Below the pieces are notes generated by a model. The model searched no databases, was not told the origin of the DNA, and worked only from the letters and a program-made list of their open reading frames with translations. A stretch of DNA of 64,000 nucleotides from Fidelibacterota bacterium (lineage in GTDB: Bacteria; Fidelibacterota; UBA8477; JABMPR01), in NCBI GenBank assembly GCA_016845065.1, contig JAERTG010000023.1:103553-167552 (forward strand), in the 5' to 3' direction. The position numbers and the translations under genes were made by a program. Positions 27,811 to 36,720 of the stretch are shown here, one piece after another; the first letter of the stretch is position 1, and the number at the start of each line of letters is the position of its first letter.

Positions 27811-28902
27811 TCAACTGGTTTTCTTATTAATAAACGGTGGTTTGATGATTTTTATGGCGAGTCGTCGTCCTCTGATATCAATACTGAGTGAAGTATTCAC
27901 TTTTTGATGAGGTTTGTCAATATAGGCCAGTCCAATTCCCTTTTTCAAGGAAGGACTCTGTCCCCCACTGGTAACTTCGCCGACCTTTTCCTCACCTGCA
28001 TAAATTTCGTAGCCTTGACGTGGTAGACCACGATCCTGCATTTCAAAGGCAACCAGGAATCGGGATAACCCAGCTTCCTTCTGTTTAATCAATGCATCTC
28101 GACCAAGAAAATCACTATGCTCAAGATCAGTTGCCCAACCTAATCGCGCTTCAAGTGGTGTGGTAGTCTCATTAATATCGTTGCCATAGAGACAGAATTT
28201 CATTTCCATTCTTAAGGTATCACGAGCGCCTAGTCCAATGGGAGCCAATCCAAACTCTTCACCCGCTTCCATCAATATTTTCCAGAGTGCTTCTGATTCT
28301 TCAGGATCGTGATACAGTTCATAGCCTAGCTCCCCAGTGTACCCAGTCCTAGAAATGATCATGGGTTTTAGATTCACATCACCAATTCCAAAATGATAGA
28401 ATTCCAATGCATCAAGATTAGCTGATGTTAGCTTGCTTAAAATGTTTTTTGATTCAGGTCCCTGAAGTGCAAGTAAGGCTATTCCATCAGAGCCATTTGT
28501 GAGTTGAACATCTTGAAATTTTTCTACCAGATTGGATAAATGGTTCCAATCCTTTTCAAGGTTTGAGGCATTTACTACGAGTAAGAATCGATCAGCAAAC
28601 CGATAGATGAGTAGATCATCTACAATACCACCATTTGCAAGACACATTGTTGAATATTGAACCTGACCCTTTTCCATTGATGCGACATTATTAGCAGTGG
28701 CGTATTCAACAAAATCCAGTGCTTGTTCACCAGTAACCCAAAACTCCCCCATGTGTGAAACATCAAACAGACCAGCTTGATTTCGCACTTTTTCATGCTC
28801 AGCGATAATCCCCTCATATTGAACGGGCATTTCGTATCCGGCAAAGGGTACCATTTTGGCACCAAGCGATTTATGAATAGCATTGAAAGCTGTTAATTTC
28901 AT
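27811..28902 (-). CDS. gcvT: Glycine cleavage system T protein (aminomethyltransferase)
   Basis: A 363-residue folate enzyme that takes the aminomethyl group from lipoylated H protein, releasing ammonia and making methylene-THF. It has the family start (HKSLGAKMVPFAGYEMPVQY), GLFDVSHMGE, RTGYTGELGYELY, GLGARDTLRMEMKFCLYGND and the C-terminal VTSGGQSPSLKKGIGLAYI. Length is normal. It leads the gcvT-ftsK-lolA-flippase transcription unit. No other glycine-cleavage genes are in the window. Confidence 0.96.
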   Translation of the reverse strand: MKLTAFNAIHKSLGAKMVPFAGYEMPVQYEGIIAEHEKVRNQAGLFDVSHMGEFWVTGEQALDFVEYATANNVASMEKGQVQYSTMCLANGGIVDDLLIYRFADRFLLVVNASNLEKDWNHLSNLVEKFQDVQLTNGSDGIALLALQGPESKNILSKLTSANLDALEFYHFGIGDVNLKPMIISRTGYTGELGYELYHDPEESEALWKILMEAGEEFGLAPIGLGARDTLRMEMKFCLYGNDINETTTPLEARLGWATDLEHSDFLGRDALIKQKEAGLSRFLVAFEMQDRGLPRQGYEIYAGEEKVGEVTSGGQSPSLKKGIGLAYIDKPHQKVNTSLSIDIRGRRLAIKIIKPPFINKKTS

Positions 28903-29105
28903 GAGTGTGAGTCCTTACACAATTATTCAGCTTTGAATCTAATGGTGACAGGAGAAGGTCAAAATTGAAAATCAACCCATTATTGAGTATACCCCACGAT
29001 TAGACCATTGTTGGGTTGACAACTTGGACTTTCCAAACAGAATGGATAATGCAGCTTCTCAACCCAGCACAATATTTTATATTGGCCAAAAATAAAGGCT
29101 ACAAA

Positions 29106-30962
29106 ATGGTATCCCTACTCCGGCTTTCAATTCTCCTGATTACTTTACTCTCTGCACTTCAGGGTCAAACTGATTCAACTCAAGCTATAAAATTCGCCTG
29201 GCTAACCGACACACATGTTGGTGCTCGCACGGGTGAAGAAGACCTTCGAATTGTTGTAGAGGATATCAACAAACAGAATGCCATCGATTTTGTGATTGTC
29301 TCCGGTGATGTCTCTGAGCTGGATGCTGAAGAGAATCTACCCTCTGCAAAACGTATTTTGGATAGCCTGAGTCACCCATATTACATCATTCCGGGGAATC
29401 ATGATACCAAATGGAGCTCATCTGGAGGTGGGCACTTCGAGGCACTGTGGGGTTCAGACCGTTTTAATTTTGAAGTTGGTGAATTTCGTTTTATCGGTTA
29501 CCACCAGGGACCTATGCTGCGTATGGGAGCAGGATACATCGACCCCGATGACATTAGTTGGGTGGATTCTATCCTTCAGGCACTTCCAAATCCAGATCAA
29601 AAGATTTTTTTGGTCCAACACTACCCTCTGAATCCCTCAGTGGATAATTGGCATCAACTTCGTGATGTTGTTGACCCCTTTAATATTCAAGCCATTCTCC
29701 ATGGCCATGGGCATCGAAACAGAACCACATCATACGAAGGGATCCCCGGAATCATGAGCCGTTCGATCCTACGCAGAGGCGATCAACCAACTGGGTATAC
29801 AATCGCTGAACTAAATACAAACCAGGCTAGTTTCACTGAGCGCATCCCCCTGGCAGATAGTTTGTTCCATTGGCACGATATGACATTGGGTGAAAGGCAT
29901 AGTCTAGATTCCTTAAAACTTCCCTATCCAGATTACTCCATTAATGAAAACTCATCGGTGAAGATCATTTGGCAAAATGAAACTAAATCGATGATCACAT
30001 CTGCACCTTCCATCTCAAAAGGGAAGGTATATGTAACCACAAATCGTGGAGGTGTATTCGCATATGATCAACGCGATGGAAAAACCCTGTGGAGCTGGAA
30101 AGGTGGTCAGGCGATACATTCCACCCCAGCTATTAAAGGATCGAGAATAATCTTTGGCAGCGTTGATTCGCTGATCACCTGCCTATCAACCAAAACCGGC
30201 AAGCTTATATGGCAGGTTAAAGCTCCTGCTCCAGTACTTAGTTCCCCTGTGATTGATGGCAGGAAGGCCTATGTGGGATGTGGTGATGGATCTGTTCTAT
30301 CACTTAAACTTCGAAATGGTCACGAAAAGTGGACCTTTTCAGGAGGTAATGGCTATATCGAAACCAAACCGGTTATTGCTGAGGGTCTCATTCTCTATGG
30401 CGCTTGGGATGAATCATTCTATGCACTTGATGTAAAAACGGGTAGACTAAAATGGCAATGGCAGGATGGTCGTCCAGGTTTGTTATACTCACCTGCTGCC
30501 TGCTGGCCTGTCATTGTTGAGAATAAAGTATTTATTGTAGCACCTGACAGGGCAATGACTGCGATCAATCTTCAAACTGGAAAAACTATCTGGCGAGAAA
30601 CAGGTCACAAAGTAAGGGAATCCATTGGGGTATGGTCCAGCGGTAATAGTATTGTGGCTCGCACCATGCAGGATACAGTCATTTCAGTCAATGCCTCAGC
30701 TGACCATTTTCAGCTGAACTGGAAGAAATATACCTCCGTCGACTATGATATTGCTCCCAATGCTCTTATCGAGGCTGATGAACACATTTTCATCTCTACA
30801 GATGGAGGATATGTCATCTGTCTCGAGGCGAAGAGTGGCGAGACACTTTGGGGATACCGTATTAGTGATGGATTGGTAAATACATTGGCTGCCATAGATG
30901 GTTCAAATGTGGTGAGTACAGCTACTGATGGAAGAGTCAGTCTACTCCGTTATGAAAAATAG
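29106..30962 (+). CDS. Exported metallophosphoesterase fused to a PQQ-type beta-propeller
   Basis: A 618-residue exported protein. After a signal peptide (about residues 1-21, ending ALQG), residues about 30-240 form a calcineurin-like phosphoesterase with the full metal-binding set: DTH, GDVSELD, GNHD, VQHYPLN and HGHGHRN. Residues about 300-615 hold repeats of the PQQ_2/YVTN type such as VFAYDQRDGKTLWSWKGG, LSTKTGKLIWQVKA and LDVKTGRLKWQWQDG, forming a beta-propeller. I chose the ATG at 29106, preceded by AAAGG, because the longer frame begins with TTG and its first 30 residues are not signal-like. Substrate unknown. The next gene starts 16 bases later. Confidence 0.82.
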   Translation: MVSLLRLSILLITLLSALQGQTDSTQAIKFAWLTDTHVGARTGEEDLRIVVEDINKQNAIDFVIVSGDVSELDAEENLPSAKRILDSLSHPYYIIPGNHDTKWSSSGGGHFEALWGSDRFNFEVGEFRFIGYHQGPMLRMGAGYIDPDDISWVDSILQALPNPDQKIFLVQHYPLNPSVDNWHQLRDVVDPFNIQAILHGHGHRNRTTSYEGIPGIMSRSILRRGDQPTGYTIAELNTNQASFTERIPLADSLFHWHDMTLGERHSLDSLKLPYPDYSINENSSVKIIWQNETKSMITSAPSISKGKVYVTTNRGGVFAYDQRDGKTLWSWKGGQAIHSTPAIKGSRIIFGSVDSLITCLSTKTGKLIWQVKAPAPVLSSPVIDGRKAYVGCGDGSVLSLKLRNGHEKWTFSGGNGYIETKPVIAEGLILYGAWDESFYALDVKTGRLKWQWQDGRPGLLYSPAACWPVIVENKVFIVAPDRAMTAINLQTGKTIWRETGHKVRESIGVWSSGNSIVARTMQDTVISVNASADHFQLNWKKYTSVDYDIAPNALIEADEHIFISTDGGYVICLEAKSGETLWGYRISDGLVNTLAAIDGSNVVSTATDGRVSLLRYEK

Positions 30963-30977
30963 CCAGGAATCAACCTG

Positions 30978-31877
30978 ATGAAGTGGAAGCATACTCTTTT
31001 CAGATGGTTACCTGCCCTTGCTATTCTCTTTGGTCTGATCTCGCGCATAGGATCTGATGTAACCTGGTTAATTCAACCCAGTCTGATGTTCATCATGTTC
31101 AATACATTTGTTGAATCAAAAGCAGAGTTATGGAGTCAACTGAAGAAGACGCATTTGTTTCTGATATTGGGACAAGTCATTGTGGCTCTGGGGATCTTTG
31201 TGTTTTTAAATCAATTTTCTTTGGAAATAGCTGTAGCTGGTTTGATTATCGCACTTACGCCCACAGCAGTCTCTGCCGGTGCTATCGCATCTGGGTTAAG
31301 GCTCAATATGGGTCATGTTATGTCTGTAATTGTTGTAAGTAATCTGTTCGCTTGTCTCACATTCTCCATCATCCCCACTTTGATCGGCGATGACTCCTAT
31401 TCATTTGCTTCCTCACTCGAGCCATTTAGGATAGTAGGAATTACTGTAATAATTCCATTTATGGTCTCCAAAATTTTGCTTCGAATTAATGGATTTTCTA
31501 TCGAAGGCAAAACCAGGGAATACGGCACTGTTTTTATACGATTTCTGTGGGCCGCAATTCTGGGAGTTTCAGCATCCAGAGTTGGAGATTGGTATTTTGA
31601 AAATTTTCAGCTGGGATGGTTTGATCTTACCTGGCCTATTATGCTTGGAATGGGAACCTTCGCACTTTTTGCAATTATGGGGTATTATTTTTCATCAGAT
31701 AGAAGAATGGAAGCGCTGGTCACATTCAGTCATAAAAATACCGGGCTTGCACTTCTATTAATTATCAACACATTCCCAATATCTGCAGTGGCAGTCATTC
31801 TAAGCTACTCACTCACCCAGAATGTATTCTTTTCCCTACTCATTGGTCGCAATGCAACCAGGAATCAGGCTGAATAA
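30978..31877 (+). CDS. Bile-acid:sodium symporter (BASS)-like membrane transporter
   Basis: A 299-residue protein with about nine or ten transmembrane helices. The segments ALTPTAVSAGAIASGL (helix breaking after a proline) and SHKNTGLALLLIINTF resemble the two discontinuous helices of BASS/ArsB-like carriers that bind sodium and an organic anion. The substrate is unknown. AGGAA lies seven bases before the start, and it is in an operon with the phosphoesterase gene. It converges on ruvA with 17 bases between. Confidence 0.65.
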   Translation: MKWKHTLFRWLPALAILFGLISRIGSDVTWLIQPSLMFIMFNTFVESKAELWSQLKKTHLFLILGQVIVALGIFVFLNQFSLEIAVAGLIIALTPTAVSAGAIASGLRLNMGHVMSVIVVSNLFACLTFSIIPTLIGDDSYSFASSLEPFRIVGITVIIPFMVSKILLRINGFSIEGKTREYGTVFIRFLWAAILGVSASRVGDWYFENFQLGWFDLTWPIMLGMGTFALFAIMGYYFSSDRRMEALVTFSHKNTGLALLLIINTFPISAVAVILSYSLTQNVFFSLLIGRNATRNQAE

Positions 31878-31894
31878 CCAACATTTTGAGGAGA

Positions 31895-32491
31895 TTATTT
31901 TTGGAGGGTTTTTTTGATCAACTGCTCGGTGGTCAGGGTAGTCTCACTGTCTTTCACAATTTTTCGGATTTTAGAAAAGACTTCTGCTCGCGAATAGCCC
32001 AGAGCTTCCAGAGCCAGGATGGCTTCATTCTCAATACTAGTGGTCCCGAGACTAGAGGTTAAACCACCTGCTTCACTACTTCCGAGACCTTTTTCAATTT
32101 TTGGTTTGAGTTCCAGAATAAGTCGTTTTGCTGTAGTTGGTCCAATTCCAGGAGTTTTCGCGATGGTCTTGGCATCTTCAGACATAATCCAGTTGCAGAT
32201 CTCAGAAGGAGAACCTCCTGACAGAATAGCCAGGGCGGCTTTCGGTCCAATCTTTGAGATTGCAATCAATTTAAAAAAGAACTCACGTTCATCTCTTTGG
32301 GCAAATCCATATAAATCAAAAATGTCCTCACGGACATGAAGATGAGTGTAAATCATGACAGCATCACCAGGTAATGGTAGTTGTTCAAATGTACTGTGGG
32401 ATACCTTGAGCCGATATCCAATTCCTGCAGTTTCAACTACAACATGATCAGTCTGCTTGCTCACCAACTTACCGGAAATAAACTCGTACAT
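31895..32491 (-). CDS. ruvA: Holliday junction DNA helicase subunit RuvA
   Basis: A 198-residue DNA-binding protein that grips four-way junctions and loads RuvB. It has the N-terminal OB fold (MYEFISGKLVSKQTDHVVVE), two helix-hairpin-helix motifs (FFKLIAISKIGPKAALAILSG and IAKTPGIGPTTAKRLILELK) and the C-terminal three-helix domain (ALEALGYSRAEV). Its ATG overlaps the ruvC stop. ruvB is not in the window. Confidence 0.97.
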   Translation of the reverse strand: MYEFISGKLVSKQTDHVVVETAGIGYRLKVSHSTFEQLPLPGDAVMIYTHLHVREDIFDLYGFAQRDEREFFFKLIAISKIGPKAALAILSGGSPSEICNWIMSEDAKTIAKTPGIGPTTAKRLILELKPKIEKGLGSSEAGGLTSSLGTTSIENEAILALEALGYSRAEVFSKIRKIVKDSETTLTTEQLIKKTLQK

Positions 32492-32979
32492 TAGATACCC
32501 AACTTTGATAATTTATAATTAAGAGCATGACAAATTGCTATTCCCAAGGCATCTGAGGCATCCATTGTGACTGGATCTTCTTTGAGCTTTAGCAAACGCT
32601 TTACCATAAAGAGGACCTGCTCTTTGTCTGCAGCTCCATTACCTGTCACAGAAGATTTGACCTTACGAGCAGCATATTCATGAACCTCCAGATCAGCATG
32701 CTTTCCCGCCAACATGGAAACACCGCGTACATGCCCCATGAGCAAGGCTGTCCTGGCATTTTTACCATAAAAAGCTTCCTCAATAGAAAGTACATCAGGT
32801 TCGAACTGTTTGATAGTTTCAGAAATGCCCTTGTAGAGGACAGCTAATTTATCAGATAATGGGTCACTATTTTTGGTCTTAATGACACCGGAATAAACTG
32901 ACTTAAATCGATTTCCATCATAGTCGACGACCCCAACTCCTAAAATTCGCAGACCGGGATCAATACCTATGATTCGCAG
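32491..32979 (-). CDS. ruvC: Crossover junction endonuclease RuvC, with CUG start codon
   Basis: A 162-residue resolvase that cuts Holliday junctions. The normal-start part (from 32745) lacks the whole catalytic N-terminus. Reading upstream gives LRIIGIDPGLRILGVGVVDY and then LSIEEAFYGKNARTALLMG, with catalytic D in GIDPG, E in SIEE and the C-terminal pair in MDASDALGIAICH. The only possible first codons after an in-frame TAG are AAC, CTG, CGA, ATC. CTG at 32979 has GGAG six bases upstream and yields the canonical MRIIGIDPGL, so CUG is proposed; AUC three codons in is the alternative. The site lies in the yebC stop region. Confidence 0.92.
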   Translation of the reverse strand: MRIIGIDPGLRILGVGVVDYDGNRFKSVYSGVIKTKNSDPLSDKLAVLYKGISETIKQFEPDVLSIEEAFYGKNARTALLMGHVRGVSMLAGKHADLEVHEYAARKVKSSVTGNGAADKEQVLFMVKRLLKLKEDPVTMDASDALGIAICHALNYKLSKLGI

Positions 32980-32982
32980 GTT

Positions 32983-33729
32983 CTACTCCAGTCCTTCCAG
33001 CATTTCATCAGTGAAATTTACACTGGCTGATAGTTTCTGCATATCATCGTGATCATCGAGAAGTTCCATGAGATGGACCACTTTAGGAAGATCCTCAGCA
33101 CTCACCTCAGTAAAATTATTAGGGATATTCTGAACCTGAGCGACCTCAACTTTGTATCCGGCTTCAACGACTGCTTCGTTGACTGTATTGAGATCATTTT
33201 GTGCAGATATAATTTCGAAAAATTCTCCCTCATTGCTCATATCCTCAGCTCCACCTTCAAGGGCAGCCATCATGAGTTCATCCTCATCAACACCTTCTGC
33301 AGGAACCTGCAGCACACCCTTGGTATCAAACATCCATCCCACGGCACCAGCTTGAGCCAGATTACCACCATGTTTAGTGAGAAGATGACGAATCTCGGAA
33401 ACGGTGCGGTTGCGATTGTCTGTAGCTACTTCCATCATCAGAGCCACACCACCGGGACCATACCCTTCATAAATGATTTCTTCAATGATGACACCTTCAA
33501 GATCGCCGGTACCTTTTTTTACAGCTCGTTCAATATTGGCTGTTGGCATGTTGGAGGCTTTGGCGGTGGAAATTGCCGTCCGTAAACGAGGGTTTGTGGC
33601 TTCATCACCGCCACCAGCACGAGCAGCAATGGTTAATTCTTTGGCAATCCGTGTGAAAACTTTGCCTCTGGCAGCATCTACAACGGCTTTTTTTCTTTTA
33701 ATGGTGGACCATTTACTATGACCGGACAT
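32983..33729 (-). CDS. yebC: YebC/PmpR-family translation or transcription regulator
   Basis: A 248-residue protein of the YebC/TACO1 family. It has the diagnostic start MSGHSKWSTIKRKKAVVDAARGKVFTRIAKEL, then NPRLRTAISTAKASNMP and EIIYEGYGPGGVALMMEVATDNRNRTV. YebC proteins have been described as DNA-binding regulators and more recently as factors that help ribosomes through difficult peptides. It stands directly before ruvC, the usual neighbour. Confidence 0.95.
   Translation of the reverse strand: MSGHSKWSTIKRKKAVVDAARGKVFTRIAKELTIAARAGGGDEATNPRLRTAISTAKASNMPTANIERAVKKGTGDLEGVIIEEIIYEGYGPGGVALMMEVATDNRNRTVSEIRHLLTKHGGNLAQAGAVGWMFDTKGVLQVPAEGVDEDELMMAALEGGAEDMSNEGEFFEIISAQNDLNTVNEAVVEAGYKVEVAQVQNIPNNFTEVSAEDLPKVVHLMELLDDHDDMQKLSASVNFTDEMLEGLE
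32986..32989 (-). promoter_or_regulatory. Ribosome-binding site that sets the ruvC CUG start
   Basis: GGAG on the minus strand, just before the yebC stop codon, lies six bases before CTG at 32979. This is the usual spacing for a start. Confidence 0.55.
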
Positions 33730-33741
33730 AATTCTCCCACT

Positions 33742-34194
33742 CTAATTTTCTAATTCTGGTGTGTTCTCTGTTCTGATAACCCAGGCACGACGAAACCCAT
33801 TCTGAAACGCAAATTGCTGTAGACTTTGAGCATCTTCCCTATTGTTCATCTTCCCAACTCGAATTTTGTAATAGGGACTGTCAAACTGCATCATAATTTC
33901 TTCTTCAAAAGTTGCTGCAGCTCTGGTTTCTAGCGCAATTGCATCATCATAATCATTTGTGCTACCTAATTGCACGCGGAATACAAAACTGGAGTATTCG
34001 GTGACCTCGACTGTATCCATATTATCGCCCATATTGGCATAATGAGATCTTAAAGATTTGATTTGCTCAATTCGGGCTTTTGAACTCGGCCAATCGTGTA
34101 AGGTGGTTGGATCGAAAGACTCGTCCAATTTAACCTTCTCCTGCCCCAACATGATGAGGGGTAACACCAAACTAAAATAGACCAACAGCTTCAT
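33742..34194 (-). CDS. SPOR-domain exported protein
   Basis: A 150-residue protein with a signal peptide (about residues 1-17, ending MLGQ). Residues about 68-145 have the SPOR layout: VFRVQLGSTNDYDDAIALE, then YYKIRVGKMNNREDAQSLQQ and FRRAWVI. SPOR domains bind denuded peptidoglycan at division sites. The start overlaps the 3' end of the BatE-like gene by 23 bases and the stop is 12 bases before yebC. Confidence 0.78.
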   Translation of the reverse strand: MKLLVYFSLVLPLIMLGQEKVKLDESFDPTTLHDWPSSKARIEQIKSLRSHYANMGDNMDTVEVTEYSSFVFRVQLGSTNDYDDAIALETRAAATFEEEIMMQFDSPYYKIRVGKMNNREDAQSLQQFAFQNGFRRAWVIRTENTPELEN

Positions 34195-34927
34195 GAATTA
34201 TCCATCCTGTTTTTCCGTCTTCCAATCTAAGTTCATACCAGGCATCTGTTGCATCTAAAATTTCGGCAGTAGTCCCTTCATGAATGACAAAGAGGGTACT
34301 GGATCCTGGTATCGGTGCACTGGTTACTTCTGCTTCTTCTACCAATAGAACAGCATGTCTCTCATTTAAGGCTACTGATCGGTCAATGAGCCATCCACCG
34401 ACTATCAAAAACATGACACTTATCCCGATGGTGAAGGGCATGATCACACGACCCATTGAATTCCCCCGGGTCAGACGATATGCAATGATACCCAGGATTA
34501 AGAGGCCAAATAGAATTTCCTCAAGAAATTTCAATTCTGCCAGAGACAGACTTTTCCGTAGAGATTTAAACCATGCAATAAATGGCATTGGCTCTGGCAA
34601 GTCGAAGCGATCTTTCAGGAAAAGCTTGGCATATTGAAGATTATGTAAAACATCTTCATCTCTGGGACTCAATTGTCGAGCTTTTTCAAATTGCAGTATG
34701 GCTTTCCCATATTCCTTCTCTGAAAAATACGCACAACCCAGATTATAGTAGAGTGCCGTAGACACCATATCAGTTGCTATTACTTTTTCATAAGAGCTGA
34801 TGGCGTGTTCAAATTCACCCTTTTCGTAATGAATATTCCCCTGGATCATCAAACCTTCCACATCAACAGCGAAAACTGATGAAAAGATGATGAGCGAAAG
34901 GAGCGAGCGAGTCAGGATGGATCTCAT
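34172..34927 (-). CDS. batE: BatE-like TPR/SH3 membrane protein (aerotolerance operon)
   Basis: A 251-residue protein. After a signal segment (about 3-20), residues about 22-100 hold two to three TPR units (GNIHYEKGEFEHAISSYEKV, YYNLGCAYFSEKEYGKAILQ). Two transmembrane helices follow (about 135-155 and 170-188), then a periplasmic SH3-like domain ending in AWYELRLEDGKTGWI. This is the BatE layout. The ATG at 34927 overlaps the batD stop as TAATG and has GGAGGG upstream; the longer frame to 34978 is inside batD. BatE is thought to act with BatA-D in a complex helping oxygen tolerance in Bacteroidetes-type bacteria. Confidence 0.83.
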   Translation of the reverse strand: MRSILTRSLLSLIIFSSVFAVDVEGLMIQGNIHYEKGEFEHAISSYEKVIATDMVSTALYYNLGCAYFSEKEYGKAILQFEKARQLSPRDEDVLHNLQYAKLFLKDRFDLPEPMPFIAWFKSLRKSLSLAELKFLEEILFGLLILGIIAYRLTRGNSMGRVIMPFTIGISVMFLIVGGWLIDRSVALNERHAVLLVEEAEVTSAPIPGSSTLFVIHEGTTAEILDATDAWYELRLEDGKTGWIIHEAVGLF

Positions 34928-36720
34928 TATAGGACCCTCCTTAGCTTTCGAAAGAGTTCCTGAGTAGCTGTTATCCACTCCGGAGCAGAGCGTTTTACGG
35001 CACCAGGAGCAAAGCGATCCATAGCCAGACCCTCTAGAAAAATCCTGCTCTCATCAATAATCTCCTCAGGAATGTGATGTTTGCTCAATAATTTGGGAAA
35101 ATCAGATGTATCCAATGTATTCTCTGAAACATTAAGTCGAGCACCAATAAAACCCGTAATGCACTGATGGAGTAAAGCGCGTAATTCTTCAGAATCTTCG
35201 GAGAGCTTCTCCGCCTGCTTTAATTGTTTTCTAGCTTGTTTTATGGCATTAGTACGGCGTTTTAGATCAACATTTCCCTCAAGGCGGCGGGAACGATATT
35301 CGTATAAAAAAGTTCCAGCAAGCGCGAATAAACCGATTAAATGAAGACCCCAGAATGTTCCGCCCATGGCGGTACTGTGTACCCTGGAAAATCGGTGGTC
35401 TGCAGATTTGATATAACGTATATCTTCCTGCATCAATTCAACCTCTTCCCTACTGTAACCCGATGTAACTACGGGTTGCGAGCCTTCAGTATCATAGACG
35501 CTCAAATTAATTTTACCTGAAGACCTGGTTACATACTTCAGAGTGTTGAGATCGAAGTATGTAAACTCAATGTGGTCGATATCGATTTCCCCAGCAATTC
35601 GAGGTACCAATAAATAGGTGGATTTCTTGGAACCCGTATGTTTCATTCCCTTGATACTTACGTTTTCAGTTCTCTCGGGTTTGAAGATGTCAATTCCTTC
35701 AGGAAGTTTTGGCTCAGGGAGTTGCAGAGATTTAAAGTTACCAGTTCCCGTTAGTGAAACACTTAAGCCCACAGCGTCATTGGCGAATACTGCATTTGTA
35801 TCCAATCCAGCTCGAATTTGAAAATTACCTACAGCACCACTAAACTTATACGGTCTTGGTTCTGGCAGACTTTTCACATTGATGTTGAGGGAGTTTGAAA
35901 TAAAATTTTTGGTCGCTTTTCTATTTCCGCTGAAGAATGGATCATTGAAGAATGGATCATTGAATCGTCGAGTGCTTCTCTGGTTTGATTTAACCTCGAT
36001 TTCTAGTTCGGTCTTTAACGGGTCAATTACCAGTTCACCCGAGCGCGTAGGATAGTAAAGCACAGTTTTCAACACAGCTGTGTTATAGCGGACCCCATCA
36101 ACCACTTGAGAAACCAATCTTGGCTGTGCAGATTGCTGAATTTCCTCAGCCCAAAAACCCACTGCATCGGGTAGTTTCTCAACCTGATAGTTGTACACAC
36201 CAACCTTGGTGAAAAGTTTATAGCGAACTGTGAGGGGTTCACCGACATAGACGCTGGTTTTAGATGGAATGGCTTGCAAATAAACGGTTTGGGTGGCGGC
36301 CGCCTGTTTACCTCCTGATCCACGTGCTGCAACAATCTCAAGTGTTAATGGCTTAGTCTTGTATCTATTGCTACCCAGATTGACATTCACTGCTGGAAAT
36401 ACAACCTGACCGGGGTCCATGGCAACAAAAGTGTAGCTGATGGTTTTTTTACTACTGGTTTTGCCGTTTACAATAGTATAGTTGGATGATTGCATCGGTC
36501 CTGACAGTAAAGCAATCTTGTCAATATCTCCTATACGTACATTGGGCATAATGTCGCTACCCTCGACCTCAAGCTTCCAGGTGAACGACTCCTTTACCAG
36601 AACCTGTTTGGCATCCAAACTGGCCGTGACCCGTACTTGTCCATATACTATTGAACTCATTAAAGCAAGGAACAGAAAAAGTAAAGATTTATACTTCATT
36701 TCATTACCAATCTTTTTCAT
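34927..36720 (-). CDS. batD: BatD-like protein (aerotolerance operon)
   Basis: A 597-residue membrane protein. A signal peptide (about residues 8-27) is followed by several immunoglobulin-like beta domains (VRVTASLDAKQVLVKESFTW opening; YVGEPLTVRYKLFT; FANDAVGLSVSLTGTGNFKS) and a transmembrane helix near residue 455-475, then a helical cytoplasmic tail. This is the 'oxygen tolerance' BatD family. Near residue 255 a 15-base tandem repeat in the DNA encodes NDPFF twice. It lies between batC and batE. Confidence 0.88.
   Translation of the reverse strand: MKKIGNEMKYKSLLFLFLALMSSIVYGQVRVTASLDAKQVLVKESFTWKLEVEGSDIMPNVRIGDIDKIALLSGPMQSSNYTIVNGKTSSKKTISYTFVAMDPGQVVFPAVNVNLGSNRYKTKPLTLEIVAARGSGGKQAAATQTVYLQAIPSKTSVYVGEPLTVRYKLFTKVGVYNYQVEKLPDAVGFWAEEIQQSAQPRLVSQVVDGVRYNTAVLKTVLYYPTRSGELVIDPLKTELEIEVKSNQRSTRRFNDPFFNDPFFSGNRKATKNFISNSLNINVKSLPEPRPYKFSGAVGNFQIRAGLDTNAVFANDAVGLSVSLTGTGNFKSLQLPEPKLPEGIDIFKPERTENVSIKGMKHTGSKKSTYLLVPRIAGEIDIDHIEFTYFDLNTLKYVTRSSGKINLSVYDTEGSQPVVTSGYSREEVELMQEDIRYIKSADHRFSRVHSTAMGGTFWGLHLIGLFALAGTFLYEYRSRRLEGNVDLKRRTNAIKQARKQLKQAEKLSEDSEELRALLHQCITGFIGARLNVSENTLDTSDFPKLLSKHHIPEEIIDESRIFLEGLAMDRFAPGAVKRSAPEWITATQELFRKLRRVL
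35932..35961. repeat. Perfect 15-base tandem repeat inside batD
   Basis: GAAGAATGGATCATT occurs twice in direct succession (35932-35946 and 35947-35961). In the gene it duplicates the residues NDPFF without changing the frame, in a linker between beta domains. It may vary in copy number. Confidence 0.75.

Noticed and set aside
29016..29050. TTGACA and GATAAT boxes before the phosphoesterase gene
   Set aside because: The spacing is 23 bases (or 15 with TTGGAC), not the 16-18 expected, so I do not call a promoter.
33049..33585. 178-codon plus-strand ORF opposite yebC
   Set aside because: Shadow of a well-conserved gene; no ribosome site and no known domain.
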